Assembly: GCA_023974075.1 (NCBI GenBank)
Contig: JAMFTG010000129.1
Span: 571,353 to 635,352, forward strand
Source of the DNA: Chaenocephalus aceratus
Taxonomy: Eukaryota > Chordata > Actinopteri > Perciformes > Channichthyidae
Reading direction: 5' to 3'
Length of the DNA stretch: 64,000 nucleotides
Shown one piece after another: positions 43,805 through 56,434 of the stretch (positions are counted from its first letter, which is position 1; every line of letters starts with the position of its first letter). The notes beneath the pieces are model-generated. The model made no database searches and was not told the origin of the DNA. It saw only the letters and a program-made list of their open reading frames with translations. The translations under genes were made by a program, and so were the position numbers.

Positions 43805-45122
43805 TGCAGCTGAGGTGTAGAAGTACTCAGATCTTGTACTTGAGTAAAAGTAGAAGTACTCAGATCTTGTCCTTGAGTAAAAGTAGAAGTACTCAGATCT
43901 TGCACTTGAGTAAAAGTAGAAGTATTCAGATCTTGTACTTGAGTAACAGTAGAAGTACTCAGATCGTGCACTTGAGTAAAAGTAGAAGTACTCAGATCTT
44001 GTACTGTTGTAAAAGTAGAAGTACTCAGATCTTGTACTTGAGTAAAAGTAGAAGTACTCAGATCTTGTACTGTTGTAAAAGTAGAAGTACTCAGATCTTG
44101 TACTAGAGTAAAAGTAGAAGTACTCAGATCTTGTACTTGAGTAAAAGTAGAAGTACTCAGATCTTGCACTTGAGTAAAAGTAGAAGTATTCAGATCTTGT
44201 ACTTGAGTAACAGTAGAAGTACTCAGATCTTGCACTTGAGTAAAAGTAGAAGTACTCAGATCTTGTACTGTTGTAAAAGTAGAAGTACTCAGATCTTGTA
44301 CTAGAGTAAAAGTAGAAGTACTCAAATCTTGTACTTGAGTAAAAGTAGAAGTACTCAGGTATTGTACTTAAGTAAAAGTAGAAGTACTCAGATCTTGTAC
44401 TGTAGTAAAAGTAGAAGTACTCAGATCTTGCACTTGAGTAAAAGTAGAAGTATTCAGATCTTGTACTTGAGTAACAGTAGAAGTACTCAGATCTTGCACT
44501 TGAGTAAAAGTAGAAGTACTCAGATCTTGTACTGTAGTAAAAGTAGAAGTACTCAGATATTGTATTGAGTAAAAGTAGAAGTACTCAGATCTTGTATTGA
44601 GTAAAAGTAGAAGTACCAGAGTGTAAACTCTGTTACAGTAAAAGTCCTGCAATCAAAATGTTCCTCAAGTGAAAGTAGAAAAGTATTCTCATCAAAATAT
44701 AGTGAAAGTAGCGACAGTAAAAGTAGTCGTTGTGCAGATTGGTCCATTTCAGAATAATATATATGATGTGTTTTATAATGATTGATCATGAAAGTGTTCT
44801 CAAAGCTGGTGAAGGAGCAGCTAGTCTGAATGGCTTTGTAGACTGCAGGGTAGCTGGTGGATTTACTCCAGGTGAAACTAAAGTCTGATTTAACACTTGA
44901 TTATATTTCACATCATTCATCCACATCTGTGAAGTAACTAAAGGTATTAAATACATGTAGTGGAGTACAAGTACAGGATTTACCTCTGAATTGTAGTGGA
45001 GTAGAAGAACAGAACAAGAAAGAAATGGGGAAAAAAAGAAATTGTAAGTATAGTACAAGTACCTCAAAAGTGTACTAATGTAAAGTACTTGAGTAAATCT
45101 ACTTAGTGTATTACACCACTGC
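43805..45122 (+). mobile_element. hAT-like MITE with an expanded internal array
   Basis: Right end ctacttagtgtattacaccactg, left end near cagctgaggtgtagaagtac. Flanking 8-mers TGTAGCTG / CATAGCTG (6 of 8). The sequence right of 44,640 is the usual family body (gtagtggagtacaagtacag). The left subterminal motif is tandemly amplified. Confidence 0.75.
43815..44630. repeat. 33-bp minisatellite with 264-bp higher-order repeat
   Basis: About 24 units of aagtactcagatcttgtact plus tgagtaaaagtag. A variant unit reading agtattcag with gagtaacag recurs at 43,921, 44,185 and 44,449, exactly 264 bp (8 units) apart, with similar neighbouring variants. Confidence 0.93.
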
Positions 45123-46080
45123 ATAGCTGCACGGAAACCGGAGCTGTCTAGCATGAAACCAGGTGGCGGCTAACTCTGGACGGTGAGAAAGTTTCCTCTC
45201 CCCGTCACGCTGCCCCCGATGAGGTGATCTGCTGATTATAGATTTGTCAACAGCTCAGTTGCTGAACAAAACCCCAGGAGAGAGAATATGCGACGGCGGT
45301 GCCAAGTGTACTGCCAGTGGAAAAATGCATTTGTTTGTTAATATAGCTGTGGAAAGTCCTGAGAAGTAAAGCCAGCTCCCCGAGCGCCCACTGCCAAGCT
45401 GTGGCTTCTACAGTGCAAAAATGATGCGGAGAAATTGCATGAGAGGCATTTTGATTAACATGTACCAACTTGTGCCTCCAAAACAAAGAGACGACGACCA
45501 AAATAACAGAAGGAGAGTCAGGGAAAGACAGGGGGGCATTATGAAGAGTGAAAATAATCTCAGGGCTATTAAATGAAACCACAAAGAAAATATTTGCATA
45601 AAGAGATCTTCTGTTAACAGCCAGGAACCATCAAGATGATTTTTCTAACATTACTTGGTGGAAAAGTCATTACATAATGTCCCTTGTAGATACCAGGTCA
45701 TTATCTCCAATAAAATGGAAGACTTGATTTGGTACAATATAAATAGTACATCAGCGTTTCCGCCAGGGGGGGCGTCTTGCCTTCATTTGACGTCCCTATT
45801 CAGCTCGGAACGCCCTGAACTCGAGTCGAGTTTTTTGTTTTTTGTTTCTACCAACACTTTAATCTATAATTTACACTTTGACATTTCTTGCCATTTATAA
45901 TCCCAGGCCCAAATCAAAAAAAGAATGTTTATTTTAAACAACGTTGCAGAATCGAGCCATAAAACACAGATATTGGTTAGCATATTAGCACTTGCGGTTG
46001 CCTCATCTGGACGTCAACAGATTTTTAAATGTGTTTTAGAGACAAGCCTGCCAAACTGATTTGCGTGTGCTGTTGTCGTC
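45123..46080. other. Intronic sequence, no gene
   Basis: Mixed composition. No exon or bounded element recognised. Confidence 0.45.
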
Positions 46081-46084
46081 ATCA

Positions 46085-46147
46085 ACCCCAACATTAGCTT
46101 AGCCATGGTTACGTGAAGTCATGTGACCGTGCTGTAGTTCCTTTTAG
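46085..46147 (+). repeat. Isolated copy of the 72-bp unit
   Basis: ccccaacattagcttagcca, then ttacgtgaagtcatgtgacc and gtgctgtagttccttt; a single, slightly shortened copy of the unit arrayed at 50,230-50,740. Confidence 0.85.
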
Positions 46148-46310
46148 GGCTGTACCCGAATATTCGTTCGTTGGAGTACTATTCGGGTTTAAATTTCGTT
46201 ATTCGGATATTCGTTTTGTTTGTTTTTTCCCGTTTCTTTTTCAAATTGAATTTATTGAAATCTCCAATATCAACGTAAGAGCTTGTTCCTCTTCGGGGGG
46301 TGCTAACACT
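46146..46310. mobile_element. hAT-like element left end
   Basis: TAGGGCTGTACCCGAATATTCG followed by attattcggatattcg words; right end not found. Confidence 0.5.
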
Positions 46311-46314
46311 TAAC

Positions 46315-47365
46315 CATACACGTTATCGTTTACTTTCTCCGTCTTTATATGTAGATATTACTTTTCTCCGTTAGTCTGTCACGTTGTTTCCATAGCAACA
46401 ACAATTTCCTGTCAACAGCGCTAACTCTCCTTCAAAATAAAAGCATGTCCATAAATAGGAAGCCAAGCCATATTACACTTGAGACATATACAACTGCATC
46501 GAAAGTAACAAACACAATGCGATATCCTTTTCAATTTCAAAGAACACAAATTGGGTTACATTAACAAATAACTATAAAACAACAATACTGTGGAATAACA
46601 AAATGAATGCTGTGAATACACCGAAATACACGTGTTGAAGCGGTTCGCTGCTGATTACTACGCCCTCCCCCCAAATCATAAAGTGGTGTTAATATGTAGA
46701 GATGATCCTGCTGAGGTATCAAAAACATTTGTTTGCCACAGAGATTATTTTGTGCAATAATCCAAAATCACATCTTTGTGAAGGGATCCCTTGCATTGCT
46801 AATTTCCCAGTCAGCCTTCAAAACAAGTCATCCCCGCACCACTACATTGTTCGTTTGTGATCAACGTGCATCATGGGACCTGTACTCTCACATTTGAGAG
46901 CATCATATAGAGATGTGGGGAGGGAGGGAGGGTGCAGAGAGAGAGGCAGCGAGTGGGTTGGAGCAGCTGTTCCTCCATTTCCTCAGCTTCCCATTGAGGA
47001 GCATGGCAAGGGGGGCAGGCCGAGCCTATTTATACCCAACGTTAGGTCCCGTTACAGCGGTGGCTCGGAGCCAGGCTGGAGAAAAGAGCAACACGCTGGC
47101 CAAGAACAGAGAGGCCTAAATCAGACCTCACTGGTGGTGACTCCTTGCATCTTACCTTCCAGCACTGGCAAAGGAGAGAGGAAAGGAGGAAAGGAGGTGA
47201 AAGGTGTAGACAGAGAGAGAGTGGAGGAAGAGAAGCGAGGTGTCGGGTCAGTGTCACAAACAATGACTCACTGTTTTCTCCTTCCAACGGGCTATCGCTT
47301 TGACCTTGGACTCAAGGCTGTTTACAGAGAAGAGAGGAGTGGAGGAAACCAGAGCAGAGTGTGTA
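46315..47365. other. Intronic sequence, no gene
   Basis: GA-rich at 46,910-46,960 and 47,170-47,250. No exon recognised; the 180-codon plus-strand ORF has no recognisable similarity. Confidence 0.4.
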
Positions 47366-47720
47366 GAAGTATTCAGATCCTTTACTTGAGAAGAAATACC
47401 AGTACAATAAGATAGAATACTACATTACAAGTAAAAGTCCTGTAAATGTTAATTAAGTAAAAGTACAGAAATATTCTCAGCAAATTGTACTTTAAGCATC
47501 AAAAGTATTTCCGAACAATTTCTTCCATATGTGATATTATTATTTGTATGATATTTTTGTATTGTTATTATGAATGTTTCAAGTAGGATCTCACGGCTGC
47601 AGACGTTCTGGGACACAATATTCATGTTTAGGACTTTCTTTCTTAACTTTTTGAAATATTTACTAAAAGTAGCATTCAATGTAAATAATACTTCAAAGTT
47701 GTATTTAGGTAAATAAATTA
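47366..47720. mobile_element. hAT-like MITE of the AAGTACTCAG family, degraded
   Basis: gtagaagtattcagatcctt, tacttgag and acaagtaaaagtcctg match the family at 43,805. No array expansion here. Confidence 0.6.
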
Positions 47721-47724
47721 TAAA

Positions 47725-49040
47725 CTAGTAAACTGTCAAAACATTTTACGGTGAAGACTTTAAGGCCTTTTACTTATTCACTAACTCCGAAACCAGATTT
47801 TGTGTTTTTTGGAACATCAGAATGACTGAAAAAGTTGTACTTGATTTCTGATGGATCTGATAAATAACCACAACAAATAGTCATTTATCCTGTGAATGAA
47901 TTCTGATTGAACCTTTACCACATAAGACAAAGGCCAGATGTTGAGGAATCTTCTGTCCAGTCACAAAGGGGTTTTAGACGCATTAAAAAAAACTGATTCC
48001 TACAACCCAAACCCCAAATATACACGGCATGTCACGTTCATGGCGCACTTCCACTACAGCGCGGAGCACGGTTTAAGCGTGCCGTGCCCGGCCCGTTTTT
48101 TGGTTGCGTTTCCACTAGGCGTAGTTCCGGCTAGCGGGTACTCTTTCAGTTTTATGGCTCTCCAAAATCGAGGTTCTTTCCGGGCCAACAACCGGGCTGA
48201 GTATACTAAACTAGTGAGAGAATCGCTGGCAACTACAACACAATGAACATATTTTACCGTGATTTAACTGTAATACACGTTTCAAAATGATGCCGAAGTA
48301 ACAACATACTGGTACCGGTTGGTAAAAACCATGAATTAATGCTTTGACAAGTCTGCAGACAGACGGCTGGCGGAAAACCTTTTAAAATGCGTGTTTTCTG
48401 AATGGAGGCTAAGCTAACGTTATATATGCTCCGACCGTCCACACTCACAGCAACGGCCTATAAATAATAAATAAATAAACCAGCGACTGTATTCGCCATG
48501 ACACAGACAGTCTGTGGTTTGTACTTGTTTAACTTTTGTCTAGTTTCTGAACAGATATGAGGAGCTATCTGTGTGAGCGTCCTTGGGTCTTTTGAAAGGC
48601 GCTATAAAAATTGAGATTATTATTATTATTAAAAGCGCCATTAGACTAAGAGAGAAACACGTCTCATGTCCATCTGATACTGTATGTAAGATTGATATAA
48701 TATACGATGACTGAGACTCGAAGGTGTTTTTAGTTTAAAAACACAAGATGGGGTTAACATAAGGGCTCAAATATGCCCATAGTTTAAAGGACAATCCAAG
48801 GAAATGTATCAGATTGAAAGCCTGTATAATTTACATTCTGAGTTTCCATGTAAAACAGATCATGTGTTCATTGTCTGTATCCCTTACTGCACAGTTCCTC
48901 ATTTCATTTGCATCCTTTTCTCTTTCTCCTTTGTCTGCCTCATATGCAACACAGTGTTGAGCAATTTAACATTTTGAATAGAAGGTCATATTCTGCATTT
49001 TCTAAGCTGTTGTCTACGACCGAAAACACACCAACACACT
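47725..49040. other. Repeat-derived intronic DNA, no gene
   Basis: Includes an undefined GC-richer segment (48,030-48,250) with tttccacta words and an L2-like tail at 48,575-48,632 (gtccttgggtcttttgaaag, gcgctataaaaatt, ATT repeats). Confidence 0.5.
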
Positions 49041-49043
49041 CAC

Positions 49044-49561
49044 CAGGGTATACGCAGGAATCCTGAAGTCAAAGGTAATTCCTTTTAAGACCCTTTCCAT
49101 ACATTTTAAGAACTCATCGCCACTTGGAGTGTTAACCGGTTACCTTGGCGACACACTTTACCTCACATTGACTATATACAGTATTGATTGTCCTTCCTCC
49201 TTATTGTCCAACCATTTGGACGCAGACTTGCATTTCCCCATAACGATGTTGCTTAGCAACCGGCATAAACGGGCCTTCGCGCGCTATCAAGCAGTGAGCG
49301 TGCGATGTCCTGTTCAGATGACGTCAAACCCAACGGGACGCCATAAATAAACTACACAGAATCACACTACACACCTACGCAATGACTACATTCAGGCAGA
49401 CTGTAGAACACAACCTCTCTGGACAATTTATATACTTATTGAAAACAAGATACAAAATGTAATACCTTGGAAAATGCCGTTTAATACTTTTTAATAGACT
49501 TAATTTTCGCTAAATTGATTTATCAACTTTTAATACTTTTTAAGACCCCGCGGACGCCCTG
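49044..49561 (+). mobile_element. CAGGGT-ended DNA transposon, copy 4
   Basis: Starts CAGGGTATACGCAGG and ends CCGCGGACGCCCTG; flanks CTCAC / CTCAA (4 of 5). Confidence 0.85.
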
Positions 49562-50129
49562 CTCAAGTCTTTCCGCCTTAATTCCACAAGCGTTAGTAAC
49601 CAGCATGTTCCCCGTCTGGAAAATAATTAGACAGCTGGTAGTACACAAACCAAGAAAAGAAAAATCTGAAACATCCTGGCCCCGCCTTACAAAACAGCCG
49701 AACCAGGTGGTGCCCCAAACAAATAAAAAACACATTGGGGGGGGGCAGCATTCCTGACATAGTGGAAGCATTTTGGAACAGACGAGAAGACTATGAAACA
49801 AGAGCAGGTAATCAACTGCAGACTGGACTCCGAGAGTGTGAGACAGACACACACTCCACAGTGAGTAATGCTGGAAACATCTGATATTCCCTTTCATCTT
49901 CCCACGTTACGGGGCAGAGTCTCCGTGTGGTGAGCCTCGCTCCCCGGATCCACTTCCAGCTGCAGAGCCCCACAACACTCAGTCCACAGACCAGGTCTAC
50001 ACATGAGCCGGATCTGCTTCTTAAATCTGTCTGTCTTCTTCCAAATCTGACTGTCTTTGAAAATTAAGTTTATTTTAAAGATTGGTGCAGAAATTCACGC
50101 CCAACATTAGCCGCCTTTAGCTTCCACTG

Positions 50130-50840
50130 TTAGATTTCTACTTCTGGAGTTTGCACTCATACTTAAACTATTATAAAAGTGTTGCTAATATTTGGAGATT
50201 ATCCGGCTGAATAAAACATGTAAGGCATCATAAACATTAGCCGCCTTTAGCTTAGCGGTTGTGACGTGAAGTCATGTGACCGTGCTGTAGTTCCTTTGTA
50301 GCCCAACATTAGCCGCCTTTAGCTTAGCACTGTTTATATTAAGTCATGTGACCGTGCTGTAGTTCCTTTATAGCCCAACATTAGCCGCTTTTAGCTTAGC
50401 ACTGTTGACGTGAAGTCATGTGACCGTAATGTAGTTCTTTTATAGCCTAACATTAGCCGCCTTTAGCTTAGCGGTGGTGACGTGAAGTCATGTGACCGTG
50501 CTGTAGTTCCTTTTATAGCCTAACATTAGCCGCCTTTAGCTTAGCGTTGGTGAAGTGAAGTCACGTGACCGTACTGTAGTTCCTTTATAGCCCAACATTA
50601 GCCACCTTTAGCTTAGCGCTGTTGACGTGAAGTCATGTGACCGTGCTGTAGTTCCTTTATAGCCCAACATTAGCCGCCTTTAGCTTAGCGCTGTTGACGT
50701 GAAGTCATGTGACCGTGCTGTAGTTCCTTTATAGCCTACCTTCTACTTCTGGAGGGGTGCATTTATAATATATTATTAAAGTGTTGCTAATATGTGGAGA
50801 TTATCCGGCTGAATAAAACATGTAATGTATCATAAACGTG
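50130..50840 (+). repeat. 72-bp tandem array bounded by 105-bp direct repeats
   Basis: Seven units with attagccgcctttagcttag, gacgtgaagtcatgtgaccg and tgctgtagttcctttatagc at 50,230-50,740. On each side lies a copy of a block with gtgttgctaatatttggaga and ttatccggctgaataaaaca (50,130-50,234 and 50,737-50,838). Confidence 0.9.
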
Positions 50841-50929
50841 GGTTTTCCACAGATCTAATTTTCTGAAATATTCCAAAAGCCAATAGAAAGAAATTGCTTG
50901 TTGTCGAGGGAAACCTTGCAATGCTTACA

Positions 50930-51150
50930 AAAATAACTCATTACTTCACCGCTCCAGGAAGTGATCCGGGCGTTGAAGCAAAACTTCCTTGTTAGTCACG
51001 TGCACTAAAAATGTTCCTCATTGACTTACATAGGGAAAGAGGTGTCTGTAAATCAGTATAGTTTTTTTAGGGGGAGGGATTAACTTCATGGTCTGAACAC
51101 CTGAATAGTCCCTAATCATAAAAGTCCTAAAAGTTGTAAAATGTGCAAAT
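50930..51150. repeat. Dispersed repeat related to 22,930-23,250
   Basis: tcattgacttacatagggaa, agaggtgtctgtaaatc and agttgtaaaatgtgc are shared with the other copy. Confidence 0.55.
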
Positions 51151-51154
51151 AGAC

Positions 51155-51880
51155 AAATGATATTCCCTCCTCTGAGCCATTTGTGTTTAATGATCCACTG
51201 AGTACTATTCTAAGGATTCTAGTTTGTGCTTTAGTCAAACTGAACTGAGAAATCCAGACGGAGAGGGAAGCAGACAGAAAAGCAGAGCAGCTGCTGGACT
51301 GCAGCTCAACATGCTAACTCTCTTTTGACACCGAGTAGTTTTCACCTCCAGCTCGAACAGTTTAGGGTTCAGTGGAGGTATTCCCTGCGTGGTGAATGGA
51401 CGAGTGCGCTGATCCCAAGCATGGCATCCTATTGATTCATACTGCCAACCCGCTGCAGCGCCATCCAACATTGATGCAAACGAAGAAAGACACCAGAGAG
51501 CGAGAAATAATTTGATTCTAACTGCCTTGAAATGAGACTACGATTGTTTATGTGTGTGTGTATATATGCATGTGTGTGTGTTTCTGTGTGTGGGAGAAAG
51601 CCAGTCTATAAAGAGGAGACGAGTTAGCAAGCACAGGAGATGGGATAGCACGGAGAAACGAAAACACAAACAAGGCAGAGAGAGTGATGGAGACAGCAGA
51701 GTGGTGCAGGAGCAAATAGAGGGATGGGGGAGAGCTGACAAAGTGGAGAGGGAAAAGAGGGAGAGGGGGAGAGGGAGAGAGGGGGGAGGCAGAGGGTCAA
51801 TTTAATGGTCTGTTTGTCTGCACTGTTAGACCACCAGCTCTCACTGGCTGCAGCAGGAAAAACATCACACACACACACAC
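51155..51880. other. Intronic sequence, no gene
   Basis: GA-rich at 51,590-51,790; no exon recognised. Confidence 0.45.
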
Positions 51881-51884
51881 ACCC

Positions 51885-52187
<303 letters not shown>

Positions 52188-52189
52188 AA

Positions 52190-53600
52190 GCTTTTATTAA
52201 ATTGTACTTATTTGCTCTGAACTGAAGTAGTCCTGTGTTCACCGGGTGAGAAGCTAAATCAAATGGGAGAAGTTTATATTTAAAAGTTTTCTGCTGGTTT
52301 TGTATTTTTTTGACAGGATGTCTTCAGTCTATGTAGCTGGATATTGATTATGAAACAGCCAATCAAACGTCTTGTACATTTTGCAGAAATCATTTTTTTT
52401 TTGCCCATTATTATTTACTTATTTGCTTAATTCCATTTGTAGCCAGATTAGTTTAGATACTGTGATCTATAAATGGTCAGAACGTCTCTAAGTGTATTGG
52501 TTTGTCTTTCCTAACATACAAACATTCCCTTATCAAACGACCTTTAGTTGGAGCTGAACTTTCTGCTTCAACAGAACCTTTTCTCGTTCCGTCAACGCGT
52601 TATCTACACACGGGTAGCTTTTTGATTGGGGGCAAATATCCTTTCCCCCCGCTGTTTGTTTTTTCCACAAAAACCCTCTGCAGATTCCCAAAGCCTTCAG
52701 ATCATTGGCCTCCTCTGTTGGTCTTTCCGTGCAGGATATCCAGGAGCATGTTAGGTGTGGATCCTGGCGTGGAGGAGGCCCCCGGCCAACAAATCACTGG
52801 CTGTTACCTCTGACAGGCGTCCCTGGGGGGGGGGGGGGGCTGTGGTCGCAGCGGGATTGTAAAATGACTTCCATTCATTACGCTGTCATTTAGCAGCAAG
52901 GCATGATTCAATACGGCCCCCTTTAGCTGTAAGTGAATTAGGAATGCCTGATGCAGCCTCTTAAAACAGACGTTATCTCTCCTCTTTCTCGGGGCGAGTC
53001 CCTCCAGCGTTTCTTACAATATCAACATCAACACTTCAGGACTCGCCTCTCACGTCTGCTTTCATCACTTTCCTCAGGACCAAGACGCCTAATATCGTGG
53101 TGCAGGAATGGGTTCTCCACCCGGAAATGAGTACAATGTTAGTACCTTTGGGCCTGAAATAAGGTCAGTGGTAAACACAAGCTGAAGGGGGTTTCAACAT
53201 GTTCTTCCATGACATCAAATGTCAGTAAATACCACGCAAAAGGCACCTGATGCACACACAACAAAACATGTGTTAACAGCTCAACTGATTTTAAAAGCTT
53301 CAAAGATTGAGGTTTTGCTATAACTGATGCTTACGTTGCTTTGTTGGGTTTTTCACATCACTGCTTTTACTCAAAAGAAAACTCCGAAAGGGTCTTTACA
53401 AAGTGAATAATCCACAATATTGCTGATTGTGTGGTGCGATATTGTTTCACTCACCAAATCTACTTCAATCTGCCGGTCAGTTTGGAGAAATGTTCTTATT
53501 GACAACCCGCTGAACGACGCTGGTCTTTGATATTGATTTACACAACTCTAAAATGCATTGAAGCTTTCTGCACGGTAACATTTCCGTTTTCATTATTATA
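52190..53600. other. Mostly non-repetitive intronic DNA
   Basis: No exon. A poly-G tract sits at about 52,826-52,839. 52,850-53,050 is the least repeat-like part and a possible conserved element; not testable here. Confidence 0.35.
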
Positions 53601-53606
53601 CGCGTA

Positions 53607-53965
53607 AGGGAAACGTCTGCAGCAATGGAGAGTCAGGACTCAGAGAGACACGGGACGAGCAGGAGTTCTGATGTCAAACACTGGCAGTTTATTACAAGCA
53701 TCGCCCGGAGAATTCATATCACAAGTCACAGCAGCAGAAAGTTCTGACTGCACGGGTGGGTTGCCGTGTCAATTCTGAATCACCCTCTCATCAATGTTGA
53801 CCTTTTAACCAGCTTACAGGGAGTCCACCCGCCATATTGGGAGAGGCCTGTGAACACCTGGAGGCACTGAATTACTTTATCTGACTCTATGGCTCTTGTG
53901 ACCGAGAGTTGACCGGTCACAAAACCCATAATGTCAGCAATAGCTGTCAGTTCCCATTCCCCAAG
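53607..53965 (-). mobile_element. Degraded solo LTR, reverse orientation
   Basis: agggaaacgtctgcagcaat, agtcaggactcagagagaca and ggcagtttatt are reverse forms of the LTRs at 6,504 and 11,949; the other end is near cattccccaaga. More diverged than the other two. Confidence 0.65.
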
Positions 53966-54158
53966 ACAGATAACAGACTTCGGCTTCGTCGTAAAAACGT
54001 CAACAGGCCGAAAGGTCAAATATCTTAAGAGTAAGGGAAATTATTCTTTGACACTTAGGAGTAAAGACAACATTATTCCCTCACAATACATATCCACAGC
54101 CAGGATCAAAAACACTGTTCAATAGATAACATTTGAAAACGCAGAGAACAAGCAGTTA

Positions 54159-54765
54159 CGGCGCGTCCACACTACAGCTTCAAAAACAGCTTGGAGCTGG
54201 GCGTGTCTGACAGCTTGGGGATTTTATTCAAGCAACGCGACCAACAACCAATCACATGAATCTCCCACCCCCGACATACAAAGCAACAAACCCCGGGGAT
54301 TTTATGGGAGCAATATATATATATATATATATATATAAACTCCCCAAACAGGCGAAAACCTACCAGTTCCCCCACTGTCTCTTGCCACCCTCCCTCCATC
54401 GCCTGGTTCCTCCGGTTTGTATCCCGGTAGGTGAAGAGGGTCTGGTCATTACAAAACCGGGTGTTTTGCTACAGCGATAATTAGTTTCTCCTCCAACTTT
54501 TTTTGAAATATAGAAATGAACGGCGGGATATCTCTCCCAGCTTAGACGCGGTTTGATTGGCTACGGCTTGAGCTGTCAGATTTCAGAAACGGGATTTTGA
54601 TTTGCTGGCGCTGGCTACACCGGAGACGGACCGCTTTGCTACCCACAATTCAGTTCGGCGAAAAGCGAGGGCAACGTGACGCCACCCCCATTCAAAGTGA
54701 ATGGGCAGACGCGTTGGAAACCGTTTTTTGAAGCTGTCGAAGCTGTAGTGTGGACGGGCCGTTAA
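54159..54765. mobile_element. PIF/Harbinger-type MITE
   Basis: TTA-CGGCGCGTCCACACTACAG at the left and CTGTAGTGTGGACGGGCCG-TTA at the right, i.e. inverted ends with a TTA duplication. An (AT)n tract lies at 54,317-54,337. Confidence 0.82.
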
Positions 54766-54769
54766 CGAA

Positions 54770-56090
54770 AAGCCAGTTTACAGCTAATAAATATAAAGTA
54801 TGATAGAAATCAACACGGCAAATATTCTGTGATGGAAAGATTGCTTAACTGCTTGACCAGCGGTTTCGTGAGGCACGGATAGTATCTCCCAAATCTGGTT
54901 TCATAAAATGGCAAATAATGGCATGGAAGCACAATAAGTGTTTTAAGTGGTAGTTCAATTGATTGCAAACATCTTTAAAAGAAAAGGCAACTCAAAGACA
55001 AGGGTAACATTAATTCATCTATCTACTTAAAAGGTGTATTTCTCAGGTCAATAACAAGACATTGTCAACCGCTTCCGTATTAGGATATGAAGGTTGTGTT
55101 TAAGGCGATATATTAGGAAGTTATACAGCTTCAGGAAAACGGCCCTTCGTATAGAGGAAACACCATCATATGAGTAAAACCGGTCTTTATATGCATTAGC
55201 AACAGTCCATCTGACTCTTAAGGCCTCCCTGTTATCTCACACACCATGGAACTACTTTCTGTGCAACCTGCACCAATCAATACACTGTTTTGAGAATCAA
55301 TGCTTCAATGTTTCCCAACACACACTCCTGTCCGCGTCCTCCCACACACACTGTACAGCTCGTTCAGGACACACGGTGATTGCTGAGAGGCCTCTCACAT
55401 GATTAAGGTGTTGAGGCTGAGCTGTTGAAACCACATCAGGACAGATTAAGGTTTGTTTTACATGTCGAGCTAAGGGAAAATCCCCACGGGCAACGATCAA
55501 GATCTCCACGGTGATAACGGCACTACGATAAACCCATTCCCTTCATCACATATTACCTTAAAGCTGAATCTCCGTCTATCAATGTTGGACACTGAGCGGT
55601 GGTTTTCATAATCAATGACATCTATTCAGCTTTTATAGAATAGAAGCTTGATAAAGGTTTGATTTATTGCTATTGCTAATGTGCTGCAAATCCATTCTTT
55701 ATTAAAGTCGTTTTATATATATAAAAGGCGTTTTCTAGCCTCTAAAATACTAAGTTTCTCCATTTTATAACACTATTGACTGAGAAGGAAATATTTCACC
55801 ATTTTCATTCCACACTATAATCTCATTAATTAATACTTCATAGATATTAAATAAGTACATGAATTGTTACGTGCAGTCCTATTGGAGAGCAACGCTAAAT
55901 GTCTCCAATAAGATTCATGTTTTGTTTTTTGTTTGTTTGTTTGTTGGTTTTTTGCAATGATGTATTTGTCATGTATCTGGTAAGTCATTGATGAGTTTGT
56001 TAAAATTTAAGATAAATCAATAAAAATATTGTTAAAAAAAAAGAAGAACATTTCAATGTGAGGTGAATGCAGCGCTGGAGGGAAGTTGTA
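54770..56090. other. Intronic sequence, no gene
   Basis: AT-rich, ending in a tail-like aataaaaatattgttaaaaa at about 56,020. No exon. Confidence 0.45.
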
Positions 56091-56269
56091 TTTAGACAGT
56101 TGGGGGGGGAGAAGAGGGGGTAGCGCTGTACGGCAAGAACAGCTAGTGCAGTTACCATAGTAACCCATCTCAGGGCTAGTTCAGCAGGGACAACAACAGA
56201 GCACCCCCCCCCTCCCCCTGCACCCAACACACACACCTTGACGAAAAAACTTAGATGAGAGCTCATAAA

Positions 56270-56386
56270 ACCACAACACACACACACACACACACACACA
56301 CAACGTGCAGGTGTACATTTGAAAGCATCACTTAGGACCAGCTGGCCTTATAAGGGGGGGAGAGGGAGGGAGACGGAGGGGGACAG

Positions 56387-56421
<35 letters not shown>

Positions 56422-56430
56422 GTCAAACTG
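56270..56430. repeat. (CA)n and poly-G low-complexity DNA
   Basis: (CA)n at 56,275-56,302 and a run of about 30 G at 56,391-56,420. Confidence 0.9.
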
Positions 56431-56434
56431 ATGG

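Noticed and set aside
43795..44652. Repeated STSTFTQVQDL protein
   Set aside because: A product of the 33-bp array (a multiple of three, so one frame stays open); no start context or domain.
46873..47415. 180-codon plus ORF
   Set aside because: No recognisable similarity; GA-rich composition gives an open frame; no splice or start support.
50230..50740. Possible CRISPR-like array (also 24,893, 43,815 and 63,076)
   Set aside because: Units are contiguous with no unique spacers, and the genome is eukaryotic; these are mini- or satellite repeats.
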